37,482 bases of DNA from a virus: IMG/VR virus record IMGVR_UViG_3300008120_000502, positions 1 through 37,482 of that record. One strand, 5' to 3'. How positions within the stretch are numbered: the first letter of the stretch is position 1; every line of letters begins with the position of its first letter. Under the pieces are notes generated by a model. The model saw only the letters and a program-made list of their open reading frames with translations, had not been told where the DNA came from and did no database searches. The position numbers were made by a program, and so were the translations under genes. This document shows, piece by piece, positions 29,274 to 35,458 of this stretch.

Positions 29274-29400
29274 TATCTTTCTCCATGCTTTGCGGGCTTG
29301 ATGTGTGTGCGCTCTTGTTGTGGCACACGGGTGGCACTTCTACTCGTACGTGAAGCACGATGCTGTTGTCACACTTCGGGCAGTTCCACTTCTCCTTCAC
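29251..29400 (-). CDS. Tiny zinc-ribbon-like protein (49 aa)
   Basis: GTG at 29400 overlaps the stop of the previous tiny gene (GTGA). It contains WNCPKCDN (CxxC at residues 7-10), then SIVLHVRVEV and a second possible ligand pair, Cys26 and His27. The C-terminal half is polar. It is the third of three consecutive small Cys-rich proteins. Only three Cys are present, so metal binding would need a His. Function unknown; a DNA-, RNA- or RNA polymerase-binding role is possible. Confidence 0.6.
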   Translation of the reverse strand: MKEKWNCPKCDNSIVLHVRVEVPPVCHNKSAHTSSPQSMEKDNDANRNV

Positions 29401-29564
29401 AGGTCTACGACTTCCCACTCGGACTGCGAGAATCCACGTATCTTGCCGTCCGGCTGAATGTAAACCCAAGTCGGAGCATCAGGGTCACAGTTGCATCCTG
29501 CGACATTCCGCTTGTCGTGCACCACGATGGTGTCACACTTCTTGCATTTCGCTGCGCTGGTCAT
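29397..29564 (-). CDS. Tiny zinc-ribbon protein (55 aa)
   Basis: ATG at 29564 overlaps the previous stop (ATGA). It has four Cys in two pairs: CKKC at residues 7-10 and CNC at 24-26, separated by a short beta-like stretch (DTIVVHDKRNVAG). The second half (DAPTWVYIQPDGKIRGFSQS, EWEVVDL) is a compact beta-like tail. Small zinc ribbons like this often bind nucleic acid or transcription machinery. It is flanked by two other small Cys-rich genes with 4-bp overlaps on both sides, so all three are translated as a coupled set. Confidence 0.7.
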   Translation of the reverse strand: MTSAAKCKKCDTIVVHDKRNVAGCNCDPDAPTWVYIQPDGKIRGFSQSEWEVVDL

Positions 29565-29740
29565 TTGTTTTTCTTTCTCCTCCAGTTTTTGGTTTCCGCT
29601 GTTAGAAGTCCCTTAGCGTATAGGTGGCACCGACACGGGCACTCATCGAGTATCGTGTCGGGCCACCTAGTTAGCGCTCTTTCAACTGTGCCGCAGTGGT
29701 CACAGCCCCATTCAGAAGGGGGCTTCGTCTGCGACTGCAA
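29561..29740 (-). CDS. Tiny zinc-binding protein with TTG start (59 aa)
   Basis: The open frame ends at 29561, overlapping the next ATG. The best start is TTG at 29740, with GAGG about 7 nt upstream, inside the end of the preceding gene. The protein has WGCDHCG (CxxC at residues 13-16) and ECPCRCH (Cys34, Cys36, Cys38, His39), a plausible Cys4/His site, then a helical basic end (TKNWRRKKNK). The reverse strand is also open here, but the Cys pattern and coupling favour this gene. Function unknown. Confidence 0.65.
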   Translation of the reverse strand: MQSQTKPPSEWGCDHCGTVERALTRWPDTILDECPCRCHLYAKGLLTAETKNWRRKKNK

Positions 29741-29933
29741 CTGGTTCCTCTGAGGTCACGCTCCACAGAGAAGCATCTGGGAACTGTGCAATCTTGCGCA
29801 CCAGCCAGACATCACTCTGCTTGCCGTCCTTTGTCGTAAGCACCACTTGCTCACCCTCGGTAGCGGCATGACGGAGTTTCGCACCCCACGTGCCGTCCTT
29901 GAGTTTGTACCAACTGTTTGTTTCGTTACTCAT
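29712..29933 (-). CDS. Small beta-barrel-like protein (73 aa)
   Basis: ATG at 29933 overlaps the previous stop (ATGA). The sequence NSWYKLKDGTWGAKL, then GEQVVLTTKDGKQSDVWLV, is a beta pattern resembling short actinophage proteins of the type KDGxWG...VxxxxKxGxxxxVxVxxxV. It is reminiscent of the two paralogs at 23907-24665 (helix, W, then V-x-TK-x-G). It ends in an acidic tail. Possibly binds single-stranded DNA or another partner; unproven. Confidence 0.7.
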   Translation of the reverse strand: MSNETNSWYKLKDGTWGAKLRHAATEGEQVVLTTKDGKQSDVWLVRKIAQFPDASLWSVTSEEPVAVADEAPF

Positions 29934-30118
29934 AGGTAATAGTCTCTCCCCTGGCCTAGAGCCAGTCTTAGTCGTTCCACCATGGATTTGTACATGGCTA
30001 TTTTTTCCTCCAACTCGGTAACCCGAGCCTGAAGACCTTTCTTATCTTCTCGCAGTGTATCCACCGCGACTTGCAGTTCAGTCAACCACGAGTTGAGCAT
30101 GTGCATGTCATCGGACAT
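29930..30118 (-). CDS. Small coiled-coil protein (62 aa)
   Basis: ATG at 30118 with AAGGAG about 9 nt upstream, overlapping the WhiB stop by 11 bp. After a short start it is a single long amphipathic helix (LNSWLTELQVAVDTLREDKK, GLQARVTELEEKIAMYKSMV) with heptad spacing, so it should form a coiled-coil dimer. No DNA-binding motif is visible. It is co-translated with WhiB and could be a partner of it or an unrelated small phage protein. Confidence 0.7.
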   Translation of the reverse strand: MSDDMHMLNSWLTELQVAVDTLREDKKGLQARVTELEEKIAMYKSMVERLRLALGQGRDYYL

Positions 30119-30389
30119 TCCGGCGCTCCTTCAGTTCCTTGCGTGCACGCTTGATGCGTTCATTGGCTGACAGCCCACCCCATACACCGAAATCAATGCG
30201 GTTGTTCATGGCGTAGCGCAGGCAGTCCTCTCGGACTGTGCACTTGGCGCAGATGGACTTGGCCTTCTTGACAAAGGTATTGGCGCCACGCTCGGCAAAG
30301 AAAATCTTTGAGTCCAAGCCTTGGCAGGCGGCGTGCTTCATGAATTTGTCGTCGGTGTCATCCAACAACCATTCGCTGAATAGTTGCAT
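30108..30389 (-). CDS. whiB: WhiB-family iron-sulfur transcription regulator (93 aa)
   Basis: ATG at 30389, 4 bp after the stop of the transglycosylase gene, with GGGGAG 9 nt upstream; a longer start at 30446 would overlap that gene by 53 bp. The four Fe-S Cys of the family are present: C22, C47, C50 and C56 (CxxC plus CxxxxxC). They are followed by the family turn GVWGG (68-72) and a basic C-terminal DNA-binding tail (NERIKRARKELKERR). WhiB proteins carry a [4Fe-4S] cluster, bind the principal sigma factor and alter transcription. They are restricted to actinobacteria and their phages, which fixes the host group. Phage WhiB proteins (for example that of mycobacteriophage TM4) interfere with host WhiB function. 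Confidence 0.93.
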   Translation of the reverse strand: MQLFSEWLLDDTDDKFMKHAACQGLDSKIFFAERGANTFVKKAKSICAKCTVREDCLRYAMNNRIDFGVWGGLSANERIKRARKELKERRNVR

Positions 30390-30393
30390 GTAG

Positions 30394-30933
30394 TCATACT
30401 CCCCACGGCGAGAAGCCGTCGTTGCTGGTTTCTTTGGCGTAGTCATGAATTGCTTTGGCGGCCCGCAGGTTTGTAAGCGGGTCGAATAACTCCTCGCAAC
30501 CAACGTTAGCCAGAACGCCAATCGTTTGCAAGTACCCATTCGGATACCAGCGAGTCGGCAGGCACCACGACCTGTCGTTCACCTGCGTCAAGCCAATGTC
30601 GGTAGAGCCGTCCCTGTTCAGAGTCGTGTTGTGTGCTTCCGGCTGGCATCGGGACTCGCGCCACATGATGTAGTCAAGAGTCTCTAGTTCTTCTTCTTGC
30701 CAGCCTGCTTCAAGCGCAAGCACCCACCACTGTCCACACCGTGCCATGGGCGGAATTATGTAAACACTAGTGGTAGTGGTGGGTGCCTGTGTGGTGCTGA
30801 CCATTACCCCCGTAACGCTTTGCTCAGCACCTCTTGCTTTGGCTGGCTCCTGTGACGGCTCGTCGCCGTAGGAAACTCCGACGAAGAACAACGTCGCAGA
30901 AACCGCTGCCAAAATCCTTGGTATCAAATCCAT
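30394..30933 (-). CDS. Secreted lysozyme-like transglycosylase (179 aa)
   Basis: ATG at 30933 with AAGGAG about 8 nt upstream. The N-terminus is a signal peptide (LIPRILAAVSATLFFVGVSYG). A Thr-rich linker (TTQAPTTTTS) leads to an SLT/lysozyme-like domain: catalytic Glu93 in MWRESRC, DIGLTQVN (~112-119) corresponding to the G-L-x-Q-V motif, and a final DPLTNLRAAKAIHDYA with GFSPW. Four Cys may form two disulfides. It would cleave peptidoglycan glycan strands outside the membrane. Unlike the endolysin it lies in the accessory region with whiB, so its role may be wall remodelling, lysis aid or exclusion rather than main lysis (inference). Confidence 0.85.
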   Translation of the reverse strand: MDLIPRILAAVSATLFFVGVSYGDEPSQEPAKARGAEQSVTGVMVSTTQAPTTTTSVYIIPPMARCGQWWVLALEAGWQEEELETLDYIMWRESRCQPEAHNTTLNRDGSTDIGLTQVNDRSWCLPTRWYPNGYLQTIGVLANVGCEELFDPLTNLRAAKAIHDYAKETSNDGFSPWGV

Positions 30934-30964
30934 TTTATTCTCCTTTGCTCCTTGAAGGGTTTTG

Positions 30965-31005
30965 CCCTGACCGGGTGGGAATACCAGCGAACCACCCGGC
31001 CAGGG
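30965..31005 (-). ncRNA. Large hairpin between recombination and WhiB genes
   Basis: The minus strand folds CCCTGGCCGGGTGG (31005-30992) against CCACCCGGTCAGGG (30978-30965), a 14-bp stem with one G.T pair and a 13-nt loop. It is followed by CAAAACCC, not a T-run, so it is probably not a simple terminator. It lies 32 nt upstream of the transglycosylase start. With the smaller hairpin just before it, it may be an mRNA processing or attenuation element. Confidence 0.65.
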
Positions 31006-31006
31006 A

Positions 31007-31047
31007 CGATGAGCCCTGAAGGAGGACAGGGACCCTTATTCTCATCG
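31007..31047 (-). ncRNA. Second hairpin directly after the nuclease-like gene
   Basis: Minus strand: CGATGAG (31047-31041) pairs with CTCATCG (31013-31007), and inside it CCCTG (31031-31027) pairs with CAGGG (31018-31014). This bulged stem-loop begins 2 nt after the stop at 31049 and directly precedes the larger hairpin, giving two tandem structures in 83 nt. Confidence 0.6.
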
Positions 31048-31048
31048 T

Positions 31049-31495
31049 TTACTTCTCTATCAAAGACACTACCTGACTGAACTCCTCAAGGTCCATAAGC
31101 ACTATGCCACGGCTGGTCCCGTCTGGCATAGCCACCATAACGAATGGTCTGATGTCACCTATGGCTTTGGCTGCATCGGACTGGGCCTTTGCTGCATTGA
31201 ACCTGGTGGCAATAGGACTTATCTGAGCGCCGGCCTTTATCTCGCATCTGAAGATTCCTCCCCAGTTCTCCTCATGACGCGTGAGATGACCGCCGAGACC
31301 CAACTTCTTACGCGCACGCCGAGCCTTGCTGTCTCCCTTTCGGCGATTGCGTCTGCCTCTAGCAGCAGGGTCTCCACACCCTTTGACACGCCGTTTCCCC
31401 TGACGGTCCTCTCTTCCCAGAGTCCCGAACAGACGACATGAATCATTGGTGCACTTGTCGCTATTGCCTTCGCAATATCCTTTTCGTTCATTCAC
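31049..31495 (-). CDS. Putative PD-(D/E)XK nuclease / resolvase-like protein (148 aa)
   Basis: GTG at 31495 overlaps the stop of the annealing protein by 8 bp. The N-terminus has Cys8, Cys15 and Cys20, then Cys40 (possible metal site). A very basic block GDPAARGRRNRRKGDSKARR follows at ~41-60. The core has HEENWGGIFRCEIKAGAQ, with E85-x-K87 typical of PD-(D/E)XK nucleases, and RPFVMVAMPDG. This looks like a family of actinophage proteins carrying a basic patch before an E-x-K core, perhaps resolvase-like. It is in the recombination operon. The exact activity is uncertain. Confidence 0.55.
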   Translation of the reverse strand: MNERKGYCEGNSDKCTNDSCRLFGTLGREDRQGKRRVKGCGDPAARGRRNRRKGDSKARRARKKLGLGGHLTRHEENWGGIFRCEIKAGAQISPIATRFNAAKAQSDAAKAIGDIRPFVMVAMPDGTSRGIVLMDLEEFSQVVSLIEK

Positions 31496-32285
31496 GGTTG
31501 GCTCTTGCCTCAAGAGCCTTGATTGCTTTGTTGGCCTCGGCCTTGGTCAGCATGTCCAACTTGTTGATTGGACGGTTGATGATGTCAGCCACGGTCTCAG
31601 TCTGCCTTGGGCGCTCACCGATTCCGTTGGCCAGCAGCATCGCACGCAACTTGCCAATCTGTGCACTTGATGCAGGGGAGTTGGGTTCCTTAATCTGTGG
31701 CTCTTCTTCCTTGGCCTCAGGGAATACTTCCTTCACCTTGTCAAGCAGTGCCTGCGTGCCATCAACCACTGGTGCTGGCTCCGGCTTGGTCTGCATGCGC
31801 TTGAACACATCACGCAACTTGGGCATGGATGCATCGGTCAGTTCGTTCAGGTCAACGCCTGCCTCTTTGGCTACATCCTGCGGGTCAAGCCCAGCCTTAG
31901 CGCAAGCAGCACGGAACTTGGTAAGCAAGTCAGCATCTGACTTTGGCTCCTGGCTGCGTGCAACCTTGGTCATTTCCTCACGGCTAGGGCGTGGCGCAGT
32001 CTTGGACTGGAACACGTAGTTGGCCAAGGCCCTCCCGATTGCGGAGGTCTCTGCATTTTCCACGTGAGATGTCCGGTTCACTGGGCTGGCATCCCGAATC
32101 TCTTCGGCAAAGCCAGTTGCCACTGGGCGTGGGTCGCTGATGTCTTTGTAAATCTCAGCCCTGAACACGACCTTGCTGTCGTCGTAGTGGTGGATAGCAG
32201 TGAAGACCTGTCCGTTGGGGTACATCTCCCAGAACTTGGCAAGCCTTGCTTCTACTGTCTCGTAATTATCCAAATTGAATCTCAT
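31488..32285 (-). CDS. Erf/Rad52-like single-strand annealing protein (265 aa)
   Basis: ATG at 32285 overlaps the exonuclease stop (ATGA). The N-terminal ~95 residues contain ATGFAEEIRD and SHVENAETSAIGRALAN (73-89), the block typical of Erf and related phage single-strand annealing or ssDNA-binding proteins. The middle is a Lys/Glu/Ala-rich linker. The C-terminal ~60 residues form a small domain (SAQIGKLRAMLLANGIGERP). With the adjacent exonuclease it would form a two-component recombination system: resected ends are annealed to homologous strands. Subfamily assignment needs a profile search. Confidence 0.65.
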   Translation of the reverse strand: MRFNLDNYETVEARLAKFWEMYPNGQVFTAIHHYDDSKVVFRAEIYKDISDPRPVATGFAEEIRDASPVNRTSHVENAETSAIGRALANYVFQSKTAPRPSREEMTKVARSQEPKSDADLLTKFRAACAKAGLDPQDVAKEAGVDLNELTDASMPKLRDVFKRMQTKPEPAPVVDGTQALLDKVKEVFPEAKEEEPQIKEPNSPASSAQIGKLRAMLLANGIGERPRQTETVADIINRPINKLDMLTKAEANKAIKALEARANRE

Positions 32286-33226
32286 TGCTGGTCTCCCTTG
32301 TTTGCTTTGAATTGCCTGTATGTGGTTTGTTTCTTGTATTTATCGCGGAGGGCTGGATGTTCCTCCTCGAACTTCTTCTGGTCAAACGACTTACGACTGA
32401 CGTTCTTCCAGGTGCACTGAACGATACCGTTGTGAGTGGCAATCGCAGCATCGCCCATGCGTCGGCAGACTTCTGCCTGCAACTGACCGATGTGTTCTTC
32501 CATGGACTTGACAATCTCCTGCGACTTGCGGAGTTGCTCAAGCACTGACATGGTGTCGCCGTCCAGTTCCACAACCTTGTCCTCTGCGTTGGGGTGCAGG
32601 GAAGAGATGTTCTGATACGACGGACGCACGTCATCTGGGAACATGCCCATGTCCACGTAGGACAGCAGGCGCCGGCATGCCTCAATGTGGGTGCGCTTCT
32701 CGTCGCTGGTGACCTTCTGTGTGTGGAACTTCAGGTCCATGTCCGAGTCAAACACACACCAGACAATCTCGTCGGTGCCCGTGCAGATGGCTTGCTGCAC
32801 TCCCTGCCAGTACCACATGACTGGCAGTTTGCCGTCAAAGCGCTTCTTACTGGTCTTGATTTCGTGAATTAGACCATCGGGATTGACGGCATCAATCGTG
32901 GCGATAAGGCGCACACCGTCCTCTTCGTACACGTACATCTCCTGTGGCTCCTCAAGCGGGTAGCCAAGCAGAGAGGATGACCAGTTACGAACTGGTGCCT
33001 CCAGCGTCGTGCCGCGCAGCATCGCTGAGTTCGGGGCTTTCGGCTGCGGTGGTTCGGCAGCGATGAGTTCGCTGACAAGGTCGGCAGTCTTTACATATGG
33101 ATGAGCGCCGTGAACTGCGGCAGCGACGCTGGCCGAGATTCGGGCTTCGCCGTTTTCGTTCTTCCATCTCACTGCCAGCCATTCGGCTGAGCCGTGCGTT
33201 GGTTTGCTGATTTTATTGATTTTCAT
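32282..33226 (-). CDS. YqaJ-type viral recombinase / exonuclease (314 aa)
   Basis: ATG at 33226 with AAGGAGG 5-11 nt upstream; this start gives the expected length. It has the lambda-exonuclease-like PD-(D/E)XK layout: ARISASVAAAVHG near residues 28-40, RGTTLEAPV with Glu76, LIATIDAVNPDGLIHEIKTS with Asp112, Glu122 and Lys124, then YWQGVQQAI (Q-rich C-terminal motif). Such 5'-3' exonucleases load an annealing protein on DNA ends, and the downstream neighbour is an annealing-protein candidate. Used in recombination-dependent replication and repair of phage DNA. Confidence 0.85.
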   Translation of the reverse strand: MKINKISKPTHGSAEWLAVRWKNENGEARISASVAAAVHGAHPYVKTADLVSELIAAEPPQPKAPNSAMLRGTTLEAPVRNWSSSLLGYPLEEPQEMYVYEEDGVRLIATIDAVNPDGLIHEIKTSKKRFDGKLPVMWYWQGVQQAICTGTDEIVWCVFDSDMDLKFHTQKVTSDEKRTHIEACRRLLSYVDMGMFPDDVRPSYQNISSLHPNAEDKVVELDGDTMSVLEQLRKSQEIVKSMEEHIGQLQAEVCRRMGDAAIATHNGIVQCTWKNVSRKSFDQKKFEEEHPALRDKYKKQTTYRQFKANKGDQQ

Positions 33227-33269
33227 GGAGCCTCCTTCGCTCGTTTTGGTCAGCGTAGCGCTGAATGTT

Positions 33270-33551
33270 TCATTCCACAACCCAGTCGGGCTCGTCGAGG
33301 ATGACGATTTTTTGGACCATGCCAACCGGAATGTGCGTGACCATTCCAGTCGTGTCAAGTTCCGGCTCTTCCATCGGGCACCATGAGCAGGTGACCGACA
33401 CGTAATCATCAAGCAGGTCGGGCCAGAGCCAGCCCACGCTGATTACATGCTGAGGCTTCGGCTTGTATTCCTTGGTGGAAATCCAACCGTTGCTTGAATC
33501 AAAGGCATCAATCCAGTGGACTGCAACCAGGGACCATGGACACTTACTCAC
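33270..33551 (-). CDS. Conserved small phage protein (93 aa)
   Basis: GTG at 33551 overlaps the previous stop by 8 bp, with AGAGG about 7 nt upstream; the longer frame start at 33587 would overlap further and look less likely. The pattern VAVHWIDAFDSSNGW, then VISVGWLWPDLLDDYVSV and IPVGMVQKIVILDEPDW, is a common small phage protein of unknown function: two beta hairpins and a final basic/aromatic strand. Its neighbours are a nuclease and the exonuclease. Confidence 0.7.
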   Translation of the reverse strand: MSKCPWSLVAVHWIDAFDSSNGWISTKEYKPKPQHVISVGWLWPDLLDDYVSVTCSWCPMEEPELDTTGMVTHIPVGMVQKIVILDEPDWVVE

Positions 33552-33978
33552 CGTCGTACCTCTTGTCGTAAAGCAATGAACAAACATCTGAGGGCTTCAG
33601 CAGATATCCCCATGCTGGATTGCTGGAGCGCCGCGCAAAGTCTCGCGTCTCCAGCGTTTCATGGTTGGCTCTGATAAAGCGCTTCAGTCTTTCTACGGAG
33701 ACGATAATAAAACCGCCGTCCATTGAGAAAATATACACCCACCACTTGGCCTTTGTCACCTGCAATCCGGAAGGAACCCACTTGCCACAGCGGCGTGGAT
33801 TCTGGCGCATCTCGATGGCCATGTTCCCGTTGCGGTATCTGTCAGCCTTAACCTCAAAGGAACCCTCAACCAGATTCTCCAGCATGTTGCGGATGCGCTT
33901 CTCGCCCATCTGCCCGTACTTTAAGTCCTCGTCAAAGTTGAATGTGTTGGACTCAATGTCCCACTTGCTGTTCTTCAT
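33544..33978 (-). CDS. PD-(D/E)XK nuclease-like protein (144 aa)
   Basis: ATG at 33978 overlaps the previous stop (ATGA). It contains GQMGEKRIRNMLEN with Glu26, FEVKADRYRNGNMAIEMRQN with E42-V-K44 and Glu56, and GLQVTKAKWWVYIF: the order of a small phage PD-(D/E)XK nuclease (E, ExK, then GL-x-x-T-x-A-x-x-W). It is probably a structure-specific nuclease in replication or recombination. It is short and lacks extra domains. Which strand or structure it cuts cannot be told from sequence. Confidence 0.7.
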   Translation of the reverse strand: MKNSKWDIESNTFNFDEDLKYGQMGEKRIRNMLENLVEGSFEVKADRYRNGNMAIEMRQNPRRCGKWVPSGLQVTKAKWWVYIFSMDGGFIIVSVERLKRFIRANHETLETRDFARRSSNPAWGYLLKPSDVCSLLYDKRYDGE

Positions 33979-34286
33979 TGTGGGTCACGCTGACGTTGTG
34001 CTTCGCGAACCATCTGCAAGCACGCAATGTACCCGGCAGCATCAATGATGTTGTCCGGCAAATCCATGTTGGTTTTCAACTCATGCATCAAGCGCGAGAG
34101 TTTCACGCAAATCATGAACAGGATGCCGTCTTCTGCGGTCATCAACTGTTCGCCCTTCAGTGCATTGAAGATGGCTACGGTTCTGGAGTAATCGTCAAGC
34201 GGATGAGAGTAGGTGTTCTGCCTATCTCGTGTAACTAGTTCATGCGCCTTTAGGAGTATCTCGGCTCCCTCGGTGGCTGGTTTCAT
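33975..34286 (-). CDS. DUF6378-like small phage protein (103 aa)
   Basis: ATG at 34286 with GAAGGGGGA just upstream. The sequence contains ATEGAEILLKAHELVTRDRQ, then TYSHPLDDYSRTVAIFNAL, LMTAEDGILFMICVKLSRLM and a helical end with DLPDNIIDAAGYIACLQMV. The RDRQxTYxHPLDDYxRT pattern is the signature of a widespread phage family (I recall DUF6378), related to small helical nucleotide-metabolism-type proteins, but without established function. Confidence 0.75.
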   Translation of the reverse strand: MKPATEGAEILLKAHELVTRDRQNTYSHPLDDYSRTVAIFNALKGEQLMTAEDGILFMICVKLSRLMHELKTNMDLPDNIIDAAGYIACLQMVREAQRQRDPQ

Positions 34287-34419
34287 TTTCCCCCTTCAGT
34301 TGTTGTTCAACTCTTGAAATCAAATTCCACAAGTTGTCTTGCTCGGATACCCCTGGGTACACCTTACGAAGAAACTGCGCTATTGCCTTCAACTCTATCT
34401 TGCTGAACTGTTCGCTCAT
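34240..34419 (-). CDS. Small overlapping gene (59 aa)
   Basis: ATG at 34419 with AAGGGG about 10 nt upstream. The protein (SEQFSKIELKAIAQFLRKVY, then PGVSEQDNLWNLISRVEQQL) has normal composition and a helical pattern. It overlaps the previous gene by 56 bp and the next by 47 bp, which is unusual in this compact genome. Overlap on both sides is the main reason for caution. Function unknown. Confidence 0.55.
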   Translation of the reverse strand: MSEQFSKIELKAIAQFLRKVYPGVSEQDNLWNLISRVEQQLKGENETSHRGSRDTPKGA

Positions 34420-34651
34420 TGTCAAGCATCCCCTTCGCGGCGTGGAACTCTAGGTGGTTCGACAGCCTTTCGTCAACCTGTTGTACCTTGTCCTCCACGC
34501 GCTGCTGTGAGCGGTGCACAATCTTGAGCATCCCGACCACTACCTGGTGGTCAATGGCGTTCTCTTTCTTGAACTGCTGGATGATGGCAACGATGATTCC
34601 ACCGACCGCAGTTACCGCCGCAGCGACAATCAGTGCGGCGTTGGCATCCAT
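34364..34651 (-). CDS. Small membrane protein with coiled-coil tail (95 aa)
   Basis: ATG at 34651, coupled to the endolysin stop. It has an N-terminal hydrophobic segment (ALIVAAAVTAVGGIIVAIIQ, residues ~6-25) and a charged coiled-coil tail (RSQQRVEDKVQQVDERLSNH). Position directly after the endolysin and the single transmembrane segment suggest a holin, spanin-like or lysis-accessory role, as seen for small coiled-coil membrane proteins in actinophage lysis modules. Its C-terminal part overlaps the next gene. Confidence 0.6.
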   Translation of the reverse strand: MDANAALIVAAAVTAVGGIIVAIIQQFKKENAIDHQVVVGMLKIVHRSQQRVEDKVQQVDERLSNHLEFHAAKGMLDNERTVQQDRVEGNSAVSS

Positions 34652-35202
34652 TACGACTCAGCGGGCTTGTTTGCCAGCCATTCGCGTACGGCATCGGGTG
34701 TGTCATTGCCGGCCACATAGCGCAGGTGCCATGGTTCGCTTTGAACTTCCCATGAAAATCCAAAACGCTGAGCGTTCTTGAGCAACCACTCTAAGCGTTT
34801 GCCGCTGGCATTGGCGATGTCAATCGCGATGCCCAGGTTGTGGTTCGACGTACCCGGCACAGCCATTGGGGCTACGCCTTTCTTGAGGTACCAGGCTTTC
34901 CCTTTGTAGATGCGCGGGGTTTGCTTGAGGAGTTTCTTGTTCGGCTTGTCGGTGTACCTTTGGTAGAAGCCATACTCCTGGGTTTCGAGCGAACGGTAGG
35001 TGTCCGCTTGCGAGGTTGGGGAGAGGTCGATACCTTCGGCGTTGGCTGCTGCGTCCATTGCTTCGTATGCGTCAGCCGCACAATGATGGAGTTTGCCTTT
35101 GCCTTCAATTCCGCGAAGAAGCGACGAATCGAGTTCACCTGGTTTGACCCCTTTCAAGTGGTCGCATTGCTTGACCTTGACGACTGGATACTTGTCGGCC
35201 AT
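34651..35202 (-). CDS. Endolysin: M15 family peptidase, VanY/D-Ala-D-Ala type (183 aa)
   Basis: ATG at 35202, directly after the holin-like gene. The M15 metallopeptidase core is visible: SNHNLGIAIDI with zinc ligands His121 and Asp128, and EPWHLRY with Glu156 and His159. TYRS at ~69 may carry an active-site Arg. It cuts the peptide part of peptidoglycan. At 183 aa it is a single catalytic domain with no obvious wall-binding domain. Location in a lysis module with small membrane proteins supports endolysin over host-like carboxypeptidase. Confidence 0.85.
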   Translation of the reverse strand: MADKYPVVKVKQCDHLKGVKPGELDSSLLRGIEGKGKLHHCAADAYEAMDAAANAEGIDLSPTSQADTYRSLETQEYGFYQRYTDKPNKKLLKQTPRIYKGKAWYLKKGVAPMAVPGTSNHNLGIAIDIANASGKRLEWLLKNAQRFGFSWEVQSEPWHLRYVAGNDTPDAVREWLANKPAES

Positions 35203-35204
35203 GG

Positions 35205-35456
35205 CTACTTCTTAAATGCTTCTGCGATTTCTTCCTTGGTCAACTCGCCGTCCGTAGAGGCGGCAGCCAACTTCTGGAGGACGCCAGCCACTGCCATGAA
35301 GCCGGCAATCAGGGCCGACTTAACCACGGAGACGCCAATGACCGCACCGCCAGTGATGGCTGGCAAAGCCGTAGCCACAAACAAAGAGAACAGGCGCTGG
35401 CCCAGGTCCAGAATCTTGGCAACGGTTTTATTGGCGAGTTCCATGAAGCGTGTCAT
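35205..35456 (-). CDS. Putative holin-like membrane protein (83 aa)
   Basis: ATG at 35456, preferred over a longer frame that overlaps the upstream small gene; AGGGGA and an adjacent AGGA lie upstream. It has an N-terminal amphipathic part (ELANKTVAKILDLGQRLF), two hydrophobic segments (LFVATALPAITGGAVIGV at ~25-42, SALIAGFMAVAGVLQKLAA at ~46-64), and a charged C-terminal tail (DGELTKEEIAEAFKK). Two-pass topology with polar tail directly upstream of the endolysin is typical of a class II holin. Function inferred from position and topology. Confidence 0.65.
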   Translation of the reverse strand: MTRFMELANKTVAKILDLGQRLFSLFVATALPAITGGAVIGVSVVKSALIAGFMAVAGVLQKLAAASTDGELTKEEIAEAFKK

Positions 35457-35458
35457 TC

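Noticed and set aside
28896-29753. Plus-strand open frame of 285 aa over the tiny Cys-rich genes
   Set aside because: Leu/Arg/Cys/His-rich shadow composition with no motifs; the minus strand has four coupled small genes with Cys motifs, overlaps and ribosome-binding sites.
30390-30446. Longer WhiB start at 30446
   Set aside because: Would overlap the transglycosylase gene by 53 bp; ATG at 30389 has GGGGAG at good distance and gives the usual WhiB length.
31237-31491. Alternative minus-strand frame (84 aa) starting at an ATG 4 bp from the chosen start
   Set aside because: It overlaps the nuclease-like frame, stops early and lacks the conserved basic block and E-x-K motif.
33227-33269. Promoter TTGTGG-N17-TACGCT before the exonuclease gene
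   Set aside because: The geometry fits, but the -35 lies in the end of the upstream gene, the match is weak and there is no LexA-type box; kept as a note only.
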